From Aplectana chamaeleonis (lineage: Eukaryota > Nematoda > Chromadorea > Rhabditida > Cosmocercidae): DNA of 64,000 bases. Below, piece after piece: positions 33,688 to 44,900 of this stretch (position 1 is its first letter; every line of letters starts with the position of its first letter). A program made the translations under genes and the position numbers. Below the pieces are notes generated by a model. It was not told where the DNA came from and did not search any database. It was given only the letters and a program-made list of their open reading frames with translations. The stretch is taken from assembly GCA_029168955.1 (NCBI GenBank), contig JAPDOI010000372.1, forward strand, positions 186,001 through 250,000, read 5' to 3'.

Positions 33688-33838
33688 TGCCACGGATCGG
33701 AATGATACTTTGCGATCTCTATTGAAGGCTGGCGCAAGCTAGGTGCCATATTTTTTAACGTACGTGCACCGAGTATGACCCAACCTTCAGTGGGGAACTC
33801 GAAGTGAATACCAGTGCGATCCTTACCGCCTGTATGAT
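33688..33838. repeat. GCGTTCC-family hairpin element
   Basis: CGGATCGGAATGATACTTTGCG and a right arm with CAACCTTCAGTGGGGAACTCGAAG follow the family layout; the loop is ATATTTTTTAACGTACG. Confidence 0.55.
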
Positions 33839-34169
33839 CGCTGTCGCGGTTTTGCCAGCAAATGGGAGGAGTTCTCAAATTCAGCCGTTCAGAATCGCTC
33901 AAATACGGTCATATTGGCTCGTTTTACGCTTATAACAGCGTTAGCATTTCGGGAGAGGTATAATTGTGTCCCTGTGGCCCAGTAAGTACGCGGACAGCTG
34001 AATCGGACAGGCGGATTTCTCAATACATGGGAAGAAGTTGTGGAATGAGTGATAAGGGAAAGCAGAGAAATACGGGCAGGACGGTCCCATTAAATGTATG
34101 ATATGCTTTTACGAGACACGGTCGCATCGCTCTGCTCACAGCGACCTCCTGTAGCGGAGATTCCGCCCT

Positions 34170-34375
34170 TTAAACCTGTGGCATTAGCAGTGCGCTGAAC
34201 AGCGACAGGCTTCGGCAGATTTGCAGTATGTCAGCCCTCCCCGACATTTCGCTGCAGCTCACGCGCGTTAACAGCTCCTACAACAACCTACTCCGTTGCT
34301 CCGGTGCTGGTCCCGCCGTGATTTGCGCTAGATTTCATGCCTGTCGCTCATGACAGCGAGAAAGTATACCATAGC
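34170..34375. repeat. Dispersed repeat of about 200 bp, also at 60970 and 63150
   Basis: It is the inverted version of 60970-61160 and 63150-63340, sharing TTTGCAGTATGT, GGTCCCGCCGTGATTTG and CTGTCGCTCATGACAGCG. Confidence 0.5.
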
Positions 34376-34749
34376 CCTTAAACGTGGTTAGCTGGCAAAT
34401 ACTGAACGGTGGACAGTAGGACAGTACGTAGTTTCTCGTGTTTCACAGTTGTAATATTTTTAGTGGTTATTCCTATTGCTTGCTGTTTACGATTTACGAT
34501 TTACGCTTTACGATTTACGGTGGTTTTGTCGTAATTACGTTTTACGATTTACGAAATTTGAAATTTCATTTACGCACACCCCTGGCGTGTGCACGAGCTA
34601 AACTCAACCCAAATCGACAAACCCGGGCCTAACGCAATGATGAATCCGGACTTAGGACTCAGTCGGTTTTTCGACAAAGTCTGATCGGGGCCTTATGAAG
34701 CATTTTCCGGAACGAAAAACTCAACAGGGCTGTCACGTCTTCGTATACC

Positions 34750-34910
34750 GTTCGAATCGCAAAGTCGATCATTCGAAAAAAGGCGATTTTCGGATAAGTC
34801 GAGATGTCGACCATTCGAAAAAGGGTGAGTTCCGGATAAGTCGAGAAGTCGATTATTCGAAAAAGGGCGACATTCGAAAAGGGCGATTTCCGGATAAGTC
34901 GAAAAGGGCT
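34750..34910. repeat. 42-bp minisatellite (GTCGA..ATTCGAAAAA type)
   Basis: About 3.5 units with GTCGATCATTCGAAAAA, GGCGATTTTCGGATAAGTCG and variants at a 42-bp period, as at 29000-29145. Confidence 0.75.
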
Positions 34911-35019
34911 GGAAAAAAATGCCAACACAACAACAGTGTTCCCGATTTCATCAACCAATACGCTCACACTATGTACGATATACAAACAGCCTGTAGGCAG
35001 AATGAAAAAAAATCAGTGT

Positions 35020-35165
35020 TGCCCGAATATTCGTTTATTCGAATAATAATCGAATATTCGAATATTCAAAGAGGTGGAATATTCGTTTATTCGAATATTC
35101 GAATATTCAAAGAAGTGAAATCTTCGGTTTATTCGAATATTCAGCACGAATAATTTGAATATTCG
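35020..35165. repeat. ATTCGAATA-rich array
   Basis: Tandem ATTCGTTTATTCGAATA / ATTCAAAGA(A/G)GTG units begin after TGTTGCCCGAATATTCG. A very similar array with the same start lies at 37272-37460. Confidence 0.75.
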
Positions 35166-35266
35166 ACAAGATCGCACTTCAATTTGCCCTGATTTTACAT
35201 TTCAAACATCTTAGCGTAGTGACTACTAATTTCTCACAATTCTTCAGTACCTTATAAATATAAAGT

Positions 35267-35552
35267 TACTGTGCTTATCTGGGTTAAATTCCGGTCCGCA
35301 ATTGGGTCTCGACACGCTTTGCGGCCGCACGCGCTCGAGTCAATCGAGTTTCCAGCTCCAAAGCCGACACGATATGGCTTTTTTTATACAGTTTTCTTCA
35401 ATTTTGTTTGGTTTCCAGTTTCTTAAACCCACCTAGAGTCAACAGATCCGCAGCTGCGGCGCTGGAAACTCTTCCGACTCGAAAGCGCGCGGCCGCAAAG
35501 CGTGTCGAGACGCAATTGCTGACCGGAATTTGACCCAGATAAGCACAGTATA
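35267..35552. repeat. Foldback element, about 286 bp
   Basis: TACTGTGCTTATCTGGGTTA and its inverse around 35535-35552 are the termini. The inner arms continue with TCTCGACACGCTTTGCGGCC against GGCCGCAAAGCGTGTCGAGA. Confidence 0.8.
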
Positions 35553-36315
35553 GCAAGTATTTACAATATATTAAATCGCTCGAAGGATTTTGTCAAAACG
35601 CTAGAAATGCACATTTCACCTTTAGTGATAGAGAAAATTTTAAATCTCCAGCGGCTCATAAGTATAGCAACACTTGAGCAACATGGAAATTTCTCACGAT
35701 GATGGCCAGAATGAGCCATTTTCATGTGTACTTTCATGGAACTGGTTAGAGGTGATGCTATTTGTCTACTTTCACGGTGAACTTCACCTGAATTCTGACG
35801 CAAAATCCCAAGTTCTTTTCTTCCATAATGCTGGACGTAGAATTCGATGGTTTCCAGCCACCTAGGACGACCAGCTGGATGTAGTCTCAAGTTCGTGCCA
35901 GATCCTGAGCCACTCAACGTCTGTTGTCGCCCAGACGTCTGATGGAACTGGGAAGCGAGATATTACACGGCGAATTCCCAGTGACATGGTGTCGGTCTCA
36001 ACGACTAGCTACGAATTGTCGCTGAGTTTTTTCGAATTGTCGCTGAGATTCCGGAGTAGGGCACGGCTAAGCAGCCCTAGGAAGTTAGCCATCGCATAAA
36101 CCGCGCATAACTCAACTGAACTCAACTAAGATAAACCAAACTAGACCAAAGCAGACCACAGATTTGGCGGCAATTTAGCGGGTATTTTGCGAATATTTCA
36201 CGGCGAGCATTATTTGGCGACTATTTCGCAGCCAGCATTATTTAGCGGCTATTTCGCGACTATTACTCGGGAAAAAGACATTTTGCGTCTGTTTCGCGGC
36301 TATTTCTCGGCCAAA

Positions 36316-36788
36316 ACTCAGATTATACGCTCGTAAACGTGGTTGAGATAACTACGGAAATATAATGGTATGGCTCAGAACACAACGCCTACGCTTTTGC
36401 AGCGTCAAAAACGACCCACAATGACGCTACACGAGTGAGAATTTGGCCCCGCCCCCGTATCTGCCCGCCCTTGTATTTGCGTCCTCCTCCAAAAAAAGGG
36501 GTGCTGGGCCATTCCCACCATGGGCGACGCTTGTGGGTGGTACAATGAGTACACTAAGTGAGCCATACACATCGACGATGGTGGGAATGGCCCAGCACTC
36601 CTGTTTGGGGGAGGACGCGAATACAGGGGCGGGCTGATACAGGTGCGGGGCCGACTCCTCAGTCGTGTAGCGTCACTTTTGGTCGTTTTTGGGTTTCAGA
36701 ATGCGTGGGCGTTGTGTTCTGAGCCATGCCATTCAACTTCCGTAGTTAGTATCTAAACCACGTTTACGAGCGTGTATGCTGAATTTAA
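36316..36788. repeat. Foldback MITE (CGCTCGTAAACG ends)
   Basis: The outer arms ACGCTCGTAAACGTGGTT and its inverse near 36758-36780 are followed by TATGGCTCAGAACACAACGC and its inverse and by GGGCCATTCCCACCAT and its inverse. Arms are about 200 bp. The right end ATGCTGAATTTAA resembles TTAA termini. Related to 46451-46912. Confidence 0.75.
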
Positions 36789-36894
36789 GTGACAAGAGAG
36801 CAGCCGGTTCAATTACCCAGGTATGCGGTATATTGGCCCCGCCCAGCATCTGGAAGCCCTGCCCATCCGGTGGCGGCCTCAGTGGAGGTTGGGC

Positions 36895-37020
36895 GACCCA
36901 GCCGCGACGCGTGGGTGTACCGACAACGCTGCGTGTCGGTGTGCCGACAGCGATGCTTGTAGGTGTGCTGACCGCGATGCGTGTCGATGCGCCGACCGCG
37001 ACGCGGGTCGGTGCGAAGTA
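36895..37020. repeat. Short tandem repeat, about 20-bp period
   Basis: Units such as GTGCCGACAGCGATGC, GTGCTGACCGCGATGCGTGT and GCGCCGACCGCGACGCG recur about five times. Confidence 0.6.
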
Positions 37021-37271
37021 GTTCCTAAGCCACATAAAAGTCTTGCAGGATGTGATCCGCTGCTAAATAGGCCGCTAAACGCGACAGGTCAAAATTTCAA
37101 TAGCCTGACAACAGGCGGACGTCGCTGGGCAACGGACGGTTGTCAGGCTTACAATGCGAGCGATTTGAGTTGTCAAGAGGGTGCAGTTTATGAAATGACA
37201 ACTTCTCAACCTGTTGTCGATGCCCCAGTTTGCCCGAGAGGATTGGATGGGATAGTACGCAATAGTATTGC

Positions 37272-37460
37272 CCAAATATTCGTTTATTCGAATAATATTC
37301 GAATATTCGAATATTCAAAGAAGTGAATTATTCGGGTTATTCGAATAATCGAATATTCAAGGAAGTGAAATATTCGTTTATTCGAATAATCGAATATTCG
37401 AAAAAGTGGATTATTCGAAATATTCGTTTATTCGAATATTCAAAAAAAAATTATTCGTTC
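37272..37460. repeat. ATTCGAATA-rich array
   Basis: About four units at a 41-42 bp period: GAATATTCAA(A/G)GAAGTGAA followed by TATTCGTTTATTCGAATAAT. It starts after TATTGCCCAAATATTCG, parallel to the array at 35020. Confidence 0.8.
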
Positions 37461-38519
37461 CAACACTCTACTGAATACTGGTCAGCAACAACATCGTGGT
37501 TCAGTGATATTCGCTAGTATCCACGTGATGCTCAACTGTTCACGTGAAGGAAACGATTACTTTTCAAGCATTGTAGGTTCTAATGTGCTGAATTGCTGCT
37601 ACTGTAAAGCTAAATTCTTCCCTATGCCTCATTACTAGTGAAAACGTTTGTAAACATTCCTAATGTAGGTGGTTGTTTAAGGTAATACTCCTCTTTTTCC
37701 CTCTGGGCTGCCTTTCCTTACGTTCATTCGGTTAATCACACACCCGCGGGTGTTGGTCGCCGGTTGAGAGGAGTTGAAAAGGAAGCGTGCTGCCGCTCGA
37801 AACGAAAAAAAGTGGCCGGCGAGGCCCGAAAACTCCTCCACTCATACCGAAAACTCCGCGTGTCAACCTTCCATCGACCCTTCAATGCCACATCACAGTT
37901 GACCCGTTCACACCGAAAGCTTTGCCTAATCACCGACCACCGACCACTCAGCGTGACACACACACGTGTTTACACCGAAAGATTCGCCTTATCGCCTCCC
38001 ACCGACCACCCCGTACCTCTCCTGCAGTCGCGAGCGTCGGTGGCAGGTCGAGAGGCAGCATAGGCGAATCAACCTGCCACCGACGACCGCCAGAGCGTCC
38101 ATAATCCGAGCAATGTCAACCATGACGAGCACAAACACCTCACATTTCAGCGCACCGTATACGTTGTGGGCTGCCGTTTCCGCGCTCCACACCAGAGAGT
38201 GTTAGAGAAAAGCAGTGCACACACTGCAACGCGTCGCCCCGAAAACTCCGCCACATATGAGGTATTACCACGAAAACTTCAGCAGTTATGAATCATGCCG
38301 AAACATCCGCCGATCAGCCAGATCCGATCAATTTCATGGGGAAAGGGCATTTTAACCGGCCACCGACCACCACGATTGCTTGAGTAGTTGTTAAAGCGTC
38401 GATCAATCGTCGCAGAGGCAGGAACGCGAGGAAATCACTTTTGCCTCCATCGCCACCCTATGGCTGTCGCTGTTCTATAACATCGCAAACATGTTCACCA
38501 TCCAATGAACACGCCCTTT

Positions 38520-38815
38520 CCCCTGTTTAAGGCCAGGCCTTTCGTTGTGTAGTCAATCACTGGATAGTAGGAAGCCGCGACGCTGCTTGGCGGGGAAAAA
38601 CGAGGGAAAAGCTCCCGATTGCTAGGCGCTGCCTTCTACTCGAGATAAACTGACGATATAAGTAGTACTCAGTCATTTCTGATCTGTTTGAAGAGGTTTC
38701 TCTCCCAATAAACATTCAAACCACCAGCCCACGTGACTTACTAGCCTCAGACAACTCAAGGGTGCGGTTTGGCTACGACAGGCTTTCTTATCGGACACCT
38801 CGTCGAGTTAAGGCC
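38520..38815 (+). repeat. Possible solo LTR or LTR-like repeat
   Basis: A TATA-like GATATAAG (38656), a transcription-start-like AGTCATTTC and a poly-A signal CCCAATAAACATTC (38706) occur in the order found in an LTR. The block GCCGCGACGCTGCTTGGCG is repeated in inverted orientation near 62950. I could not define both ends or a second LTR. Confidence 0.3.
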
Positions 38816-38817
38816 CC

Positions 38818-39414
38818 GGTCATAGTTGGTGCTATTTGCATCTGCATCCCCCCCGCACCCCCCCCCGCACCCCCCAACACCCCCCAACACCACCCCGGTC
38901 GATACGTATGTTTAAAATGATGGAGTGAGGTTGAGAAAATCACTCGATGCATCCAACTAGATATGACGATGATTACGTGGCCAACAGGATTGCACCTGTT
39001 CAGAGAAATAGTGAAGGCGAGTATGGTGAAGTCACGGAGGTAGCAGTAAGGTTAGCTTTCTAGTGATACGCAATGTTTTATCTTCGACCCGCCCACCCGG
39101 TGATTTTCTCATCCGCCGTCATCCACGTATTGCATGGATATCGACCGCGTCGGATACATTGAGTGATTTTCTCAACCTCACTCCATCATTTTAAACATAC
39201 GTATCGACCGGGGAGGGGGTACGGGGGGAGGCGGGGATACACCAGTGATTTTCTCAGCTTCACCTCATCATGTTGTTCATACGTATCGACCGGGTGGGTG
39301 TTGGGGGGTGCGGGGGGATACACCGAGTGATTTTTGCATCCCATTTCCAATGCATTCTGTGTGTATCGACCGGGCTGGAGGCGTCGGCTCATCCAACTAT
39401 GACCGGGGCCTAAA
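38818..39414. repeat. G/C-run foldback element with TTAAGGCCCCGGTCATAG ends
   Basis: TTAAGGCCCCGGTCATAGTTG and its inverse near 39393-39413 are the termini. The inner arms contain CGGTCGATACGTATGTTTAA and inverse. C-runs on the left (38850-38890) and G-runs on the right (39212-39232, 39292-39318) could form quadruplex structures. The right arm carries an extra tandem copy of the CGTATCGACCGGG unit. Confidence 0.7.
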
Positions 39415-40174
39415 AGGCTCTTGAGCAGCAGCGCACGGGCTCCTCAGAGGAGTGCGTGGTCTATTCAAAGGGGCTACGTGGCGCTGAGAGGCAAAACTCT
39501 CGCCGCACCCCCGTTTCCCACACAGCAGCACGTGCTCCTACCGTCTTCCCAAGACGGTCAGGGCTCAAGAGCCCGGCCTCTTTCATGTGGGCGGGTCACA
39601 CTCCTCCATAGGGGCGCGGTCCCACCCCACTGATAGAGGCGGGTTTCCCAAAACAGAGGTACGGTGCGTGTGACGGTCCGCAGCAAGAGGTCAACCCCAC
39701 CGCAGTCTGCGGGAAAGACATCATCTCGTCAAGGGCGACAACGAGGAAGCTGCCCTCACTGAGGACCGTGGGGGAACCACTTAGCTGTCAAAAATCGTTC
39801 AGGGAACGACTCACCTTCACCTTCGGCTGATAAGCGCCTGATCAATTGCGGAGCAATCGAACAAAAAGTTCAATAGAGAGCATCGTGGCTCGTTCGTAGT
39901 GGAAATCGCATCGTGGTTGAATCGAAAGCGTGTCGTGGCCGAGTGAAACGCCTGTATGTTGTGGCACGTGCTTCCCATTCGGATGACAATTAGGCCACAC
40001 GACGCTCGAAGAGCGCGGGCCGCATTGTCGTCCACAGCGTTTTTTATTCAAATCAAAAGCTTATCGTGTCCGGAACGGACTCCCCAGTTGTCTGAGGTAG
40101 TCAAATTTTAGAGATAGCTCACTGCCAGCCATGCATTCACTCCACTATAGAAGAGAGGGGACACAACATACAGG

Positions 40175-40410
40175 CCATAAAACGGCCAAAGTCTCACCGT
40201 CGACTGCGTACCACGCGCTGCGCGACCGCACGCGCGTCGGAAGCAGACGAGTTTTGGCCGCCGCGCGGTGAGTTTCGGCCGCCGCGCCTGGAAGCGTCGC
40301 GCAGCGGCCGGAACTCGTCGCGCGGCGGCCAAAACTCGTCTGCTTCCGACGCGCGTGCGGTCGCGCAGCGCGTGTACGCAGTCGACGGTGAGACTTTGGC
40401 CGTTTTATGG
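40175..40410. repeat. Near-perfect foldback element, about 236 bp
   Basis: Arms of about 100 bp start CCATAAAACGGCCAAAGTCT and end with its inverse. Pairing continues through CGACTGCGTA and CGACCGCACGCGCGTCGGAA. Confidence 0.85.
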
Positions 40411-40490
40411 ACTGTAGTCGATCATTTTTGAAGTTTTTCTGCGTGTGACGTTTGTGCGCCAATGGTTTTCGTTGTTGTCTGACGGTCGCA

Positions 40491-40662
40491 TCTAAACTCT
40501 GGTACCGCCGTAGTGACCTGTTGATTTCGATTATCACAGCGCGGAGCGGTGGCTTTTTCGTCGGAACCTCCTTATCACTAGTTATATTTCACCGAGGCCC
40601 ACCGCTCCGCTGCTGGTGATAATCGAAATCAACAGGTCACTACGGCGGTACCAGAGTTTACA
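40491..40662. repeat. Near-perfect foldback element, about 170 bp
   Basis: TAAACTCTGGTACCGCCGTA and its inverse at about 40642-40661 are the outer arms; pairing runs on through GTGACCTGTTGATTTCGATT. Confidence 0.85.
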
Positions 40663-41200
40663 TTCTGTGAAAAAGTGCTAGCTGATAAACTCAGAAATGC
40701 TAGATGATCGACCCCACAGCAGTTTTTAGCTGACCATAACTTTCATCGGGCGCATTTTCAGAGCCTCTGGTTTCTTGGGTGTTGCTAGCTAGCCCAAACT
40801 CTTTTATTGTACACAAAAATTGAAAGAGATTCTCGGCCCGCACAATGCCTTTCAGTGAATATCACCGGAGCTATGATGGGAAAACATTTCCCCTTGACCC
40901 TGCTGTGACTTCAGGCACTTGTTTCTTTTGATAGAAAAAGCAACATGAGAAGAAAATCCATTACAATGTTTACTTCAGTGATAGCTTCACTATAAACAAG
41001 AAAAACGGCAATCGATTCTAGGTGGCGTGTCATTCGAGCTAGCGTGCCCCACCGGTGGGACTCGGTATAAGGCAACGCAATATTGCACGCGGTCCGAAAG
41101 TACAGCCACCCAAAATTAGGCGTGTTAGCCAATGGGTTGATAATTTCCCTAATTTTGGCCAGAAATGTAAGTGTAGAAGATCCGAGAGAGCAAGCACGCG

Positions 41201-41654
41201 TTTAAAGGCATAGTTCGCGATAAAAACAAGTTTTGAGCTCTTTTCATAAGAATGTAGATTTGACCATCGCAAAAGTAAAAATACGTGAAAAAACCCGGAA
41301 ATTCGCGAGAAAAACGCTCAAAAACAAAGTATAACGGCTAATTACCGTTCTCGGCCGGCCCCCTAATTAACGCGATTTCCATTAATGCTCGCTTATCCGA
41401 CATTTATTTTACTGTTAAAGTGATCATTGGCCTCCAAAAATGCTCAGAAATTAGTTTAGAAGCAGAGTAAAAGTTGGCGAAACAGACTTTTACCCAAATC
41501 TCGATAATTGGGGGGGCGGGAGGACACAAAGCCATAAGTTTCTCCTGAGCGTTTTTCTCCAATTTTTTACTTATTTTCCTGTTTGTGATGACCAGATCTA
41601 CCATTCCATGGGTATAGCACCACAACCGATTCTATCGAGAACACTGCCTTTAAA
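41201..41654. mobile_element. TTAA MITE, subfamily F3
   Basis: TTTAAAGGCATAGTTCGCGAT and ATCGAGAACACTGCCTTTAAA enclose about 454 bp. The interior is not shared with F1 or F2. It lies about 260 bp downstream of chemoreceptor gene 2. Confidence 0.7.
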
Positions 41655-41914
41655 TAGACTGGGATAACATGAATGAGCCCATATGGCTCACACCATGATG
41701 TCAGAGTCGTTGAGAGCGCTCAACACCAGTAAACCATATGAGAGCAATACTGTTCGGGTCGATCCAATATCCTGGCAGATCATATTGTCAGAAAACTTCA
41801 AATCGTGCGAATTCCCTATCCTCTTTTATGGACCTCCTAGCAGGGCTCTGAACCTCAGGAAACTCAGCAAAATGAACATCCAAATTGCAGAGCTGTTTGG
41901 AGATATGAATGACT

Positions 41915-44900
41915 TCAGGGACCGCTCATAGACTGTAGTCTCGTAGAGAAGACCGACACTTTCCACACATTGTGACGAGAGTTTTTGAAAATCAATCGAC
42001 GTAATCCGTCATTGACCAGAAGCTGTAGCCACGGCGACATCGAGACTGTTATCTCAGCCACATAGTACCTGAACAGAAAAATTGTTGCACAGACTCCTAT
42101 TGAAATTTTGACAGGGAAAACTCACCAGAGTTCGGTTACGAGTATGTATAAGCTGCTGACTTCTCCACCGCGGGTATTGGTGTTGGAAAGCATGAAAACG
42201 AATGAGCGCGCAAGCTCCACGCAGTATGGTATCGAGGTCGCAAATCCACATATGAGCAGACGCCTTTCCATACCCTTAAGATATAGACTTTCCACAGCAG
42301 CTCATTCGTTTTGAGTTCTTGAACAACTAACCGCATACTTGATTCCCTGCTGACGTGCTTTTCTGAAGGATGCTGCATAAAATAACGAACACGATACCAC
42401 AACTGTTCCATAAACCGCCACTGAGTGATAGATGTCGTACTGAAAATTCGATTAATTTGGGAAAACTCTGGTTTACCGGCTTTGATTTGCATTCACTTCT
42501 TCAATCGAGAAGGGCGACTTAGTTATCATAAAAGGTGTGCAATCAATCTGAGGCCTCGTCCACCACCGAAAGCCTATACTAAGACGATACTCCGCCCCGA
42601 GCCCCTTGGCAGTTCGGCTCAATCTGCGGGTCCGCTTCTGTTCTTGCCCAGCCAGCTGTTGTTGCCTCACGGGCCACTGGTGTCGCTGCCCGGGCTCGCC
42701 CAGTTTGCCCGAACAGCAACAGCAGAGGCACGGCGGTTGGGAGAAAGAGTAGAACGGTAAGGCCGCTCCGATTCCCGCTCGGTGCCGCGCGGGGCAGAGA
42801 ATCGCCAGAGTAGTTGCGCGCCAACTGGGCTGGAATTAACGAAACGCTAATCACGTGGTTAGTGACGCAGCATACCACGTAGGTAAAGACAGTGTTCACG
42901 ATAAGAATCGTTTTTCTGTTTCCCCGCCTATCTTGAAAGCGGCCTCATGCTGATTCCAATGATGTCTCTGAAATCGCACAAGACCTTCTAGGAACGGAGT
43001 TATGGTCCCTCAAAAATTGAGCTAGGGAAGCATGGTGGACGAGTTGTCCGAGGCTTGTAACTTTCGTCTTTTGCAGCCGATGTATGCGAGCTGACCTGAG
43101 TAAAGAGAGAAGTTGAGAATGAAGGGAAGAACGGGGCTATTTATAGGAAATCATTGCTCAACTCACAATCTCGAGCGTCCATTTGTTCACGTCGGTGGGC
43201 GTGGAATGTGCATCGCGTGTGACGAGCTGACGGGAGTCCAACTTTGGGGCTGTTGAGGACCGTTCTGAGCTCATTTTTCTTAGTTTTTTCATCGTTAGGA
43301 TTGCGCTAGGCCCCGCAGCTGCCGATCTCCACCAAAAAATCAGACATGGTTTTTATCGTGGACACTGCCTTTAAAGTCATAGTCCAACTTCAGAATCACT
43401 TTTGTGTTTCCCCGCCTATCTTGAAAACGGCCTCATGCTGATTCCAATGATGTCTTCGGAATCGCACAAGACCCCCTGCTAACGAAGTTACGGCCCCATG
43501 AATATTGAGCTGCGGAAGCATTGTGGACGAGTTGTCCGAGGTTTGTAACCTCCGTCTTTTGCAACCGATATATGCGAGCTGGAATGAATAAAGAAAAAGG
43601 CTGGGAGTGAAGGGAAGAACGGGGCTACTGCTCGAAAACCGTCGCTCATATCGCCACTGTTGAGCTCTTAAGACCGTACAAGGGGCGTGCTAAAGTGGCT
43701 TCCTGATGTTGGCGCCTCAGGGTGGCTTCCTCCTATATCTCGCTTATCCAAGAGAAATCAAGAGCTCGCACTTGGCAGGTGTTGTATGGGGTCTACTTCA
43801 CAATTATGAGGGAATCCTTGATTTCGTCTCTGAGTTTAGACTGTGCCTTTAGGCTCACTGTGTGCAAATCGACAGGCCACAGACAGCCAAGGCTAAGAAA
43901 AAATTATCTTTTCATTGAATCCAGCCCTGAATCGTCATAGTGTGCTTGTCCTTCATGAAATCGACGCACTACACCATAAACCTGAAGGCAGGCTGCGACT
44001 CGCCGCGGCATCAAAACGCTTCGTGACTCCTTCGTCGCTTTTGACACCAGACTTGAACGAAATGACATCATTAAAGGCTTCGTTCACGGTGAAAATCACC
44101 CGATTTTTTGTAAACAATCAAACAATTCGGGCTAGCTGACATCGCCCACTGAACTTGAGGCTCCGAAAATGCTCCCCTTTAAAGTTGGGGCCACCGGAAA
44201 ACTACTGAGGGGTCTATCATCTAGCACTCCTGGGTCGATCATCTAACACTTTTTCTTCGAATGTTGATGTGATCGTCGAACAACGTGGAACACATGGTAC
44301 AAACTCTGCATGCAGGAACACTTCAAAAAATGGCGGTGACCAGGTCTCCAAATGCACAAAAACCTCAAAAACGCAATGTGCAATGTGTTCCGATTGATTT
44401 TTCTTTACAATTGGAAGTTTTTCATGGGCCTCTTCTACATTTTCAGTCACTAAAGAGGCCAAACTGTAGAAAAACATAAAAAACTAATATATGGTTTTCA
44501 TCGTGTACGATGCCTTTAAAGACACCGTTCATCCCCGTTGACTTTCCACAGTGAAATGACAGCCGAGAAGGATATTAGGCTCCCAGTGTCGAAAGAACGG
44601 TAGAAAACGAGCCAGGAGCGGCAAAATAGCGGCTGCAAACAAGCTTTTTGGTGCCCCAGACACGCCTGGTGCCCCAGACACGCCTGGTGGCTCAGATCCG
44701 CCCCCTCGGAATGAACAAATGAAGACTCAGATTACATGAATGATGAAGTAAAGGAAGTGCTGATAAGTGAGCTGATCGCTTCATTGCACTGATAGGTATC
44801 ATCCTTCTAGCGGTCAATTCCTCCACGCTAAAAAATCAACGTAAACAAGAGAGGGTCTATTTCTGCTCAAAAACGCGTCTTTCGTGTTCTTTTCAAGCAT

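Larger units (their letters stand above)
32545..34695. repeat. Long inverted repeat pair enclosing about 1.7 kb
   Basis: The left arm (about 32545-32790) and right arm (about 34470-34695) are inverted, sharing GTCGGTTTTTCCG/CGAAAAACCGAC, ATTCATCATTGC, GGGTTTGT(G/C)(A)ATTTGGGTTG, CAGGGGTGTG and then TTTACGATTTACG tracts. They could be the terminal repeats of one element or two independent insertions. A possible exon at 32893-33153 lies between them. Confidence 0.45.

Noticed and set aside
35561..35917. 118-codon minus-strand frame
   Set aside because: No recognisable domain, adjacent to a foldback element, no splice support.
36806..36828. GGTTCAATTACCCAGGTATG resembles the nematode SL1 spliced leader
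   Set aside because: Several mismatches to the leader, no SL RNA-like downstream sequence or Sm site, and it lies just past the end of a foldback MITE.
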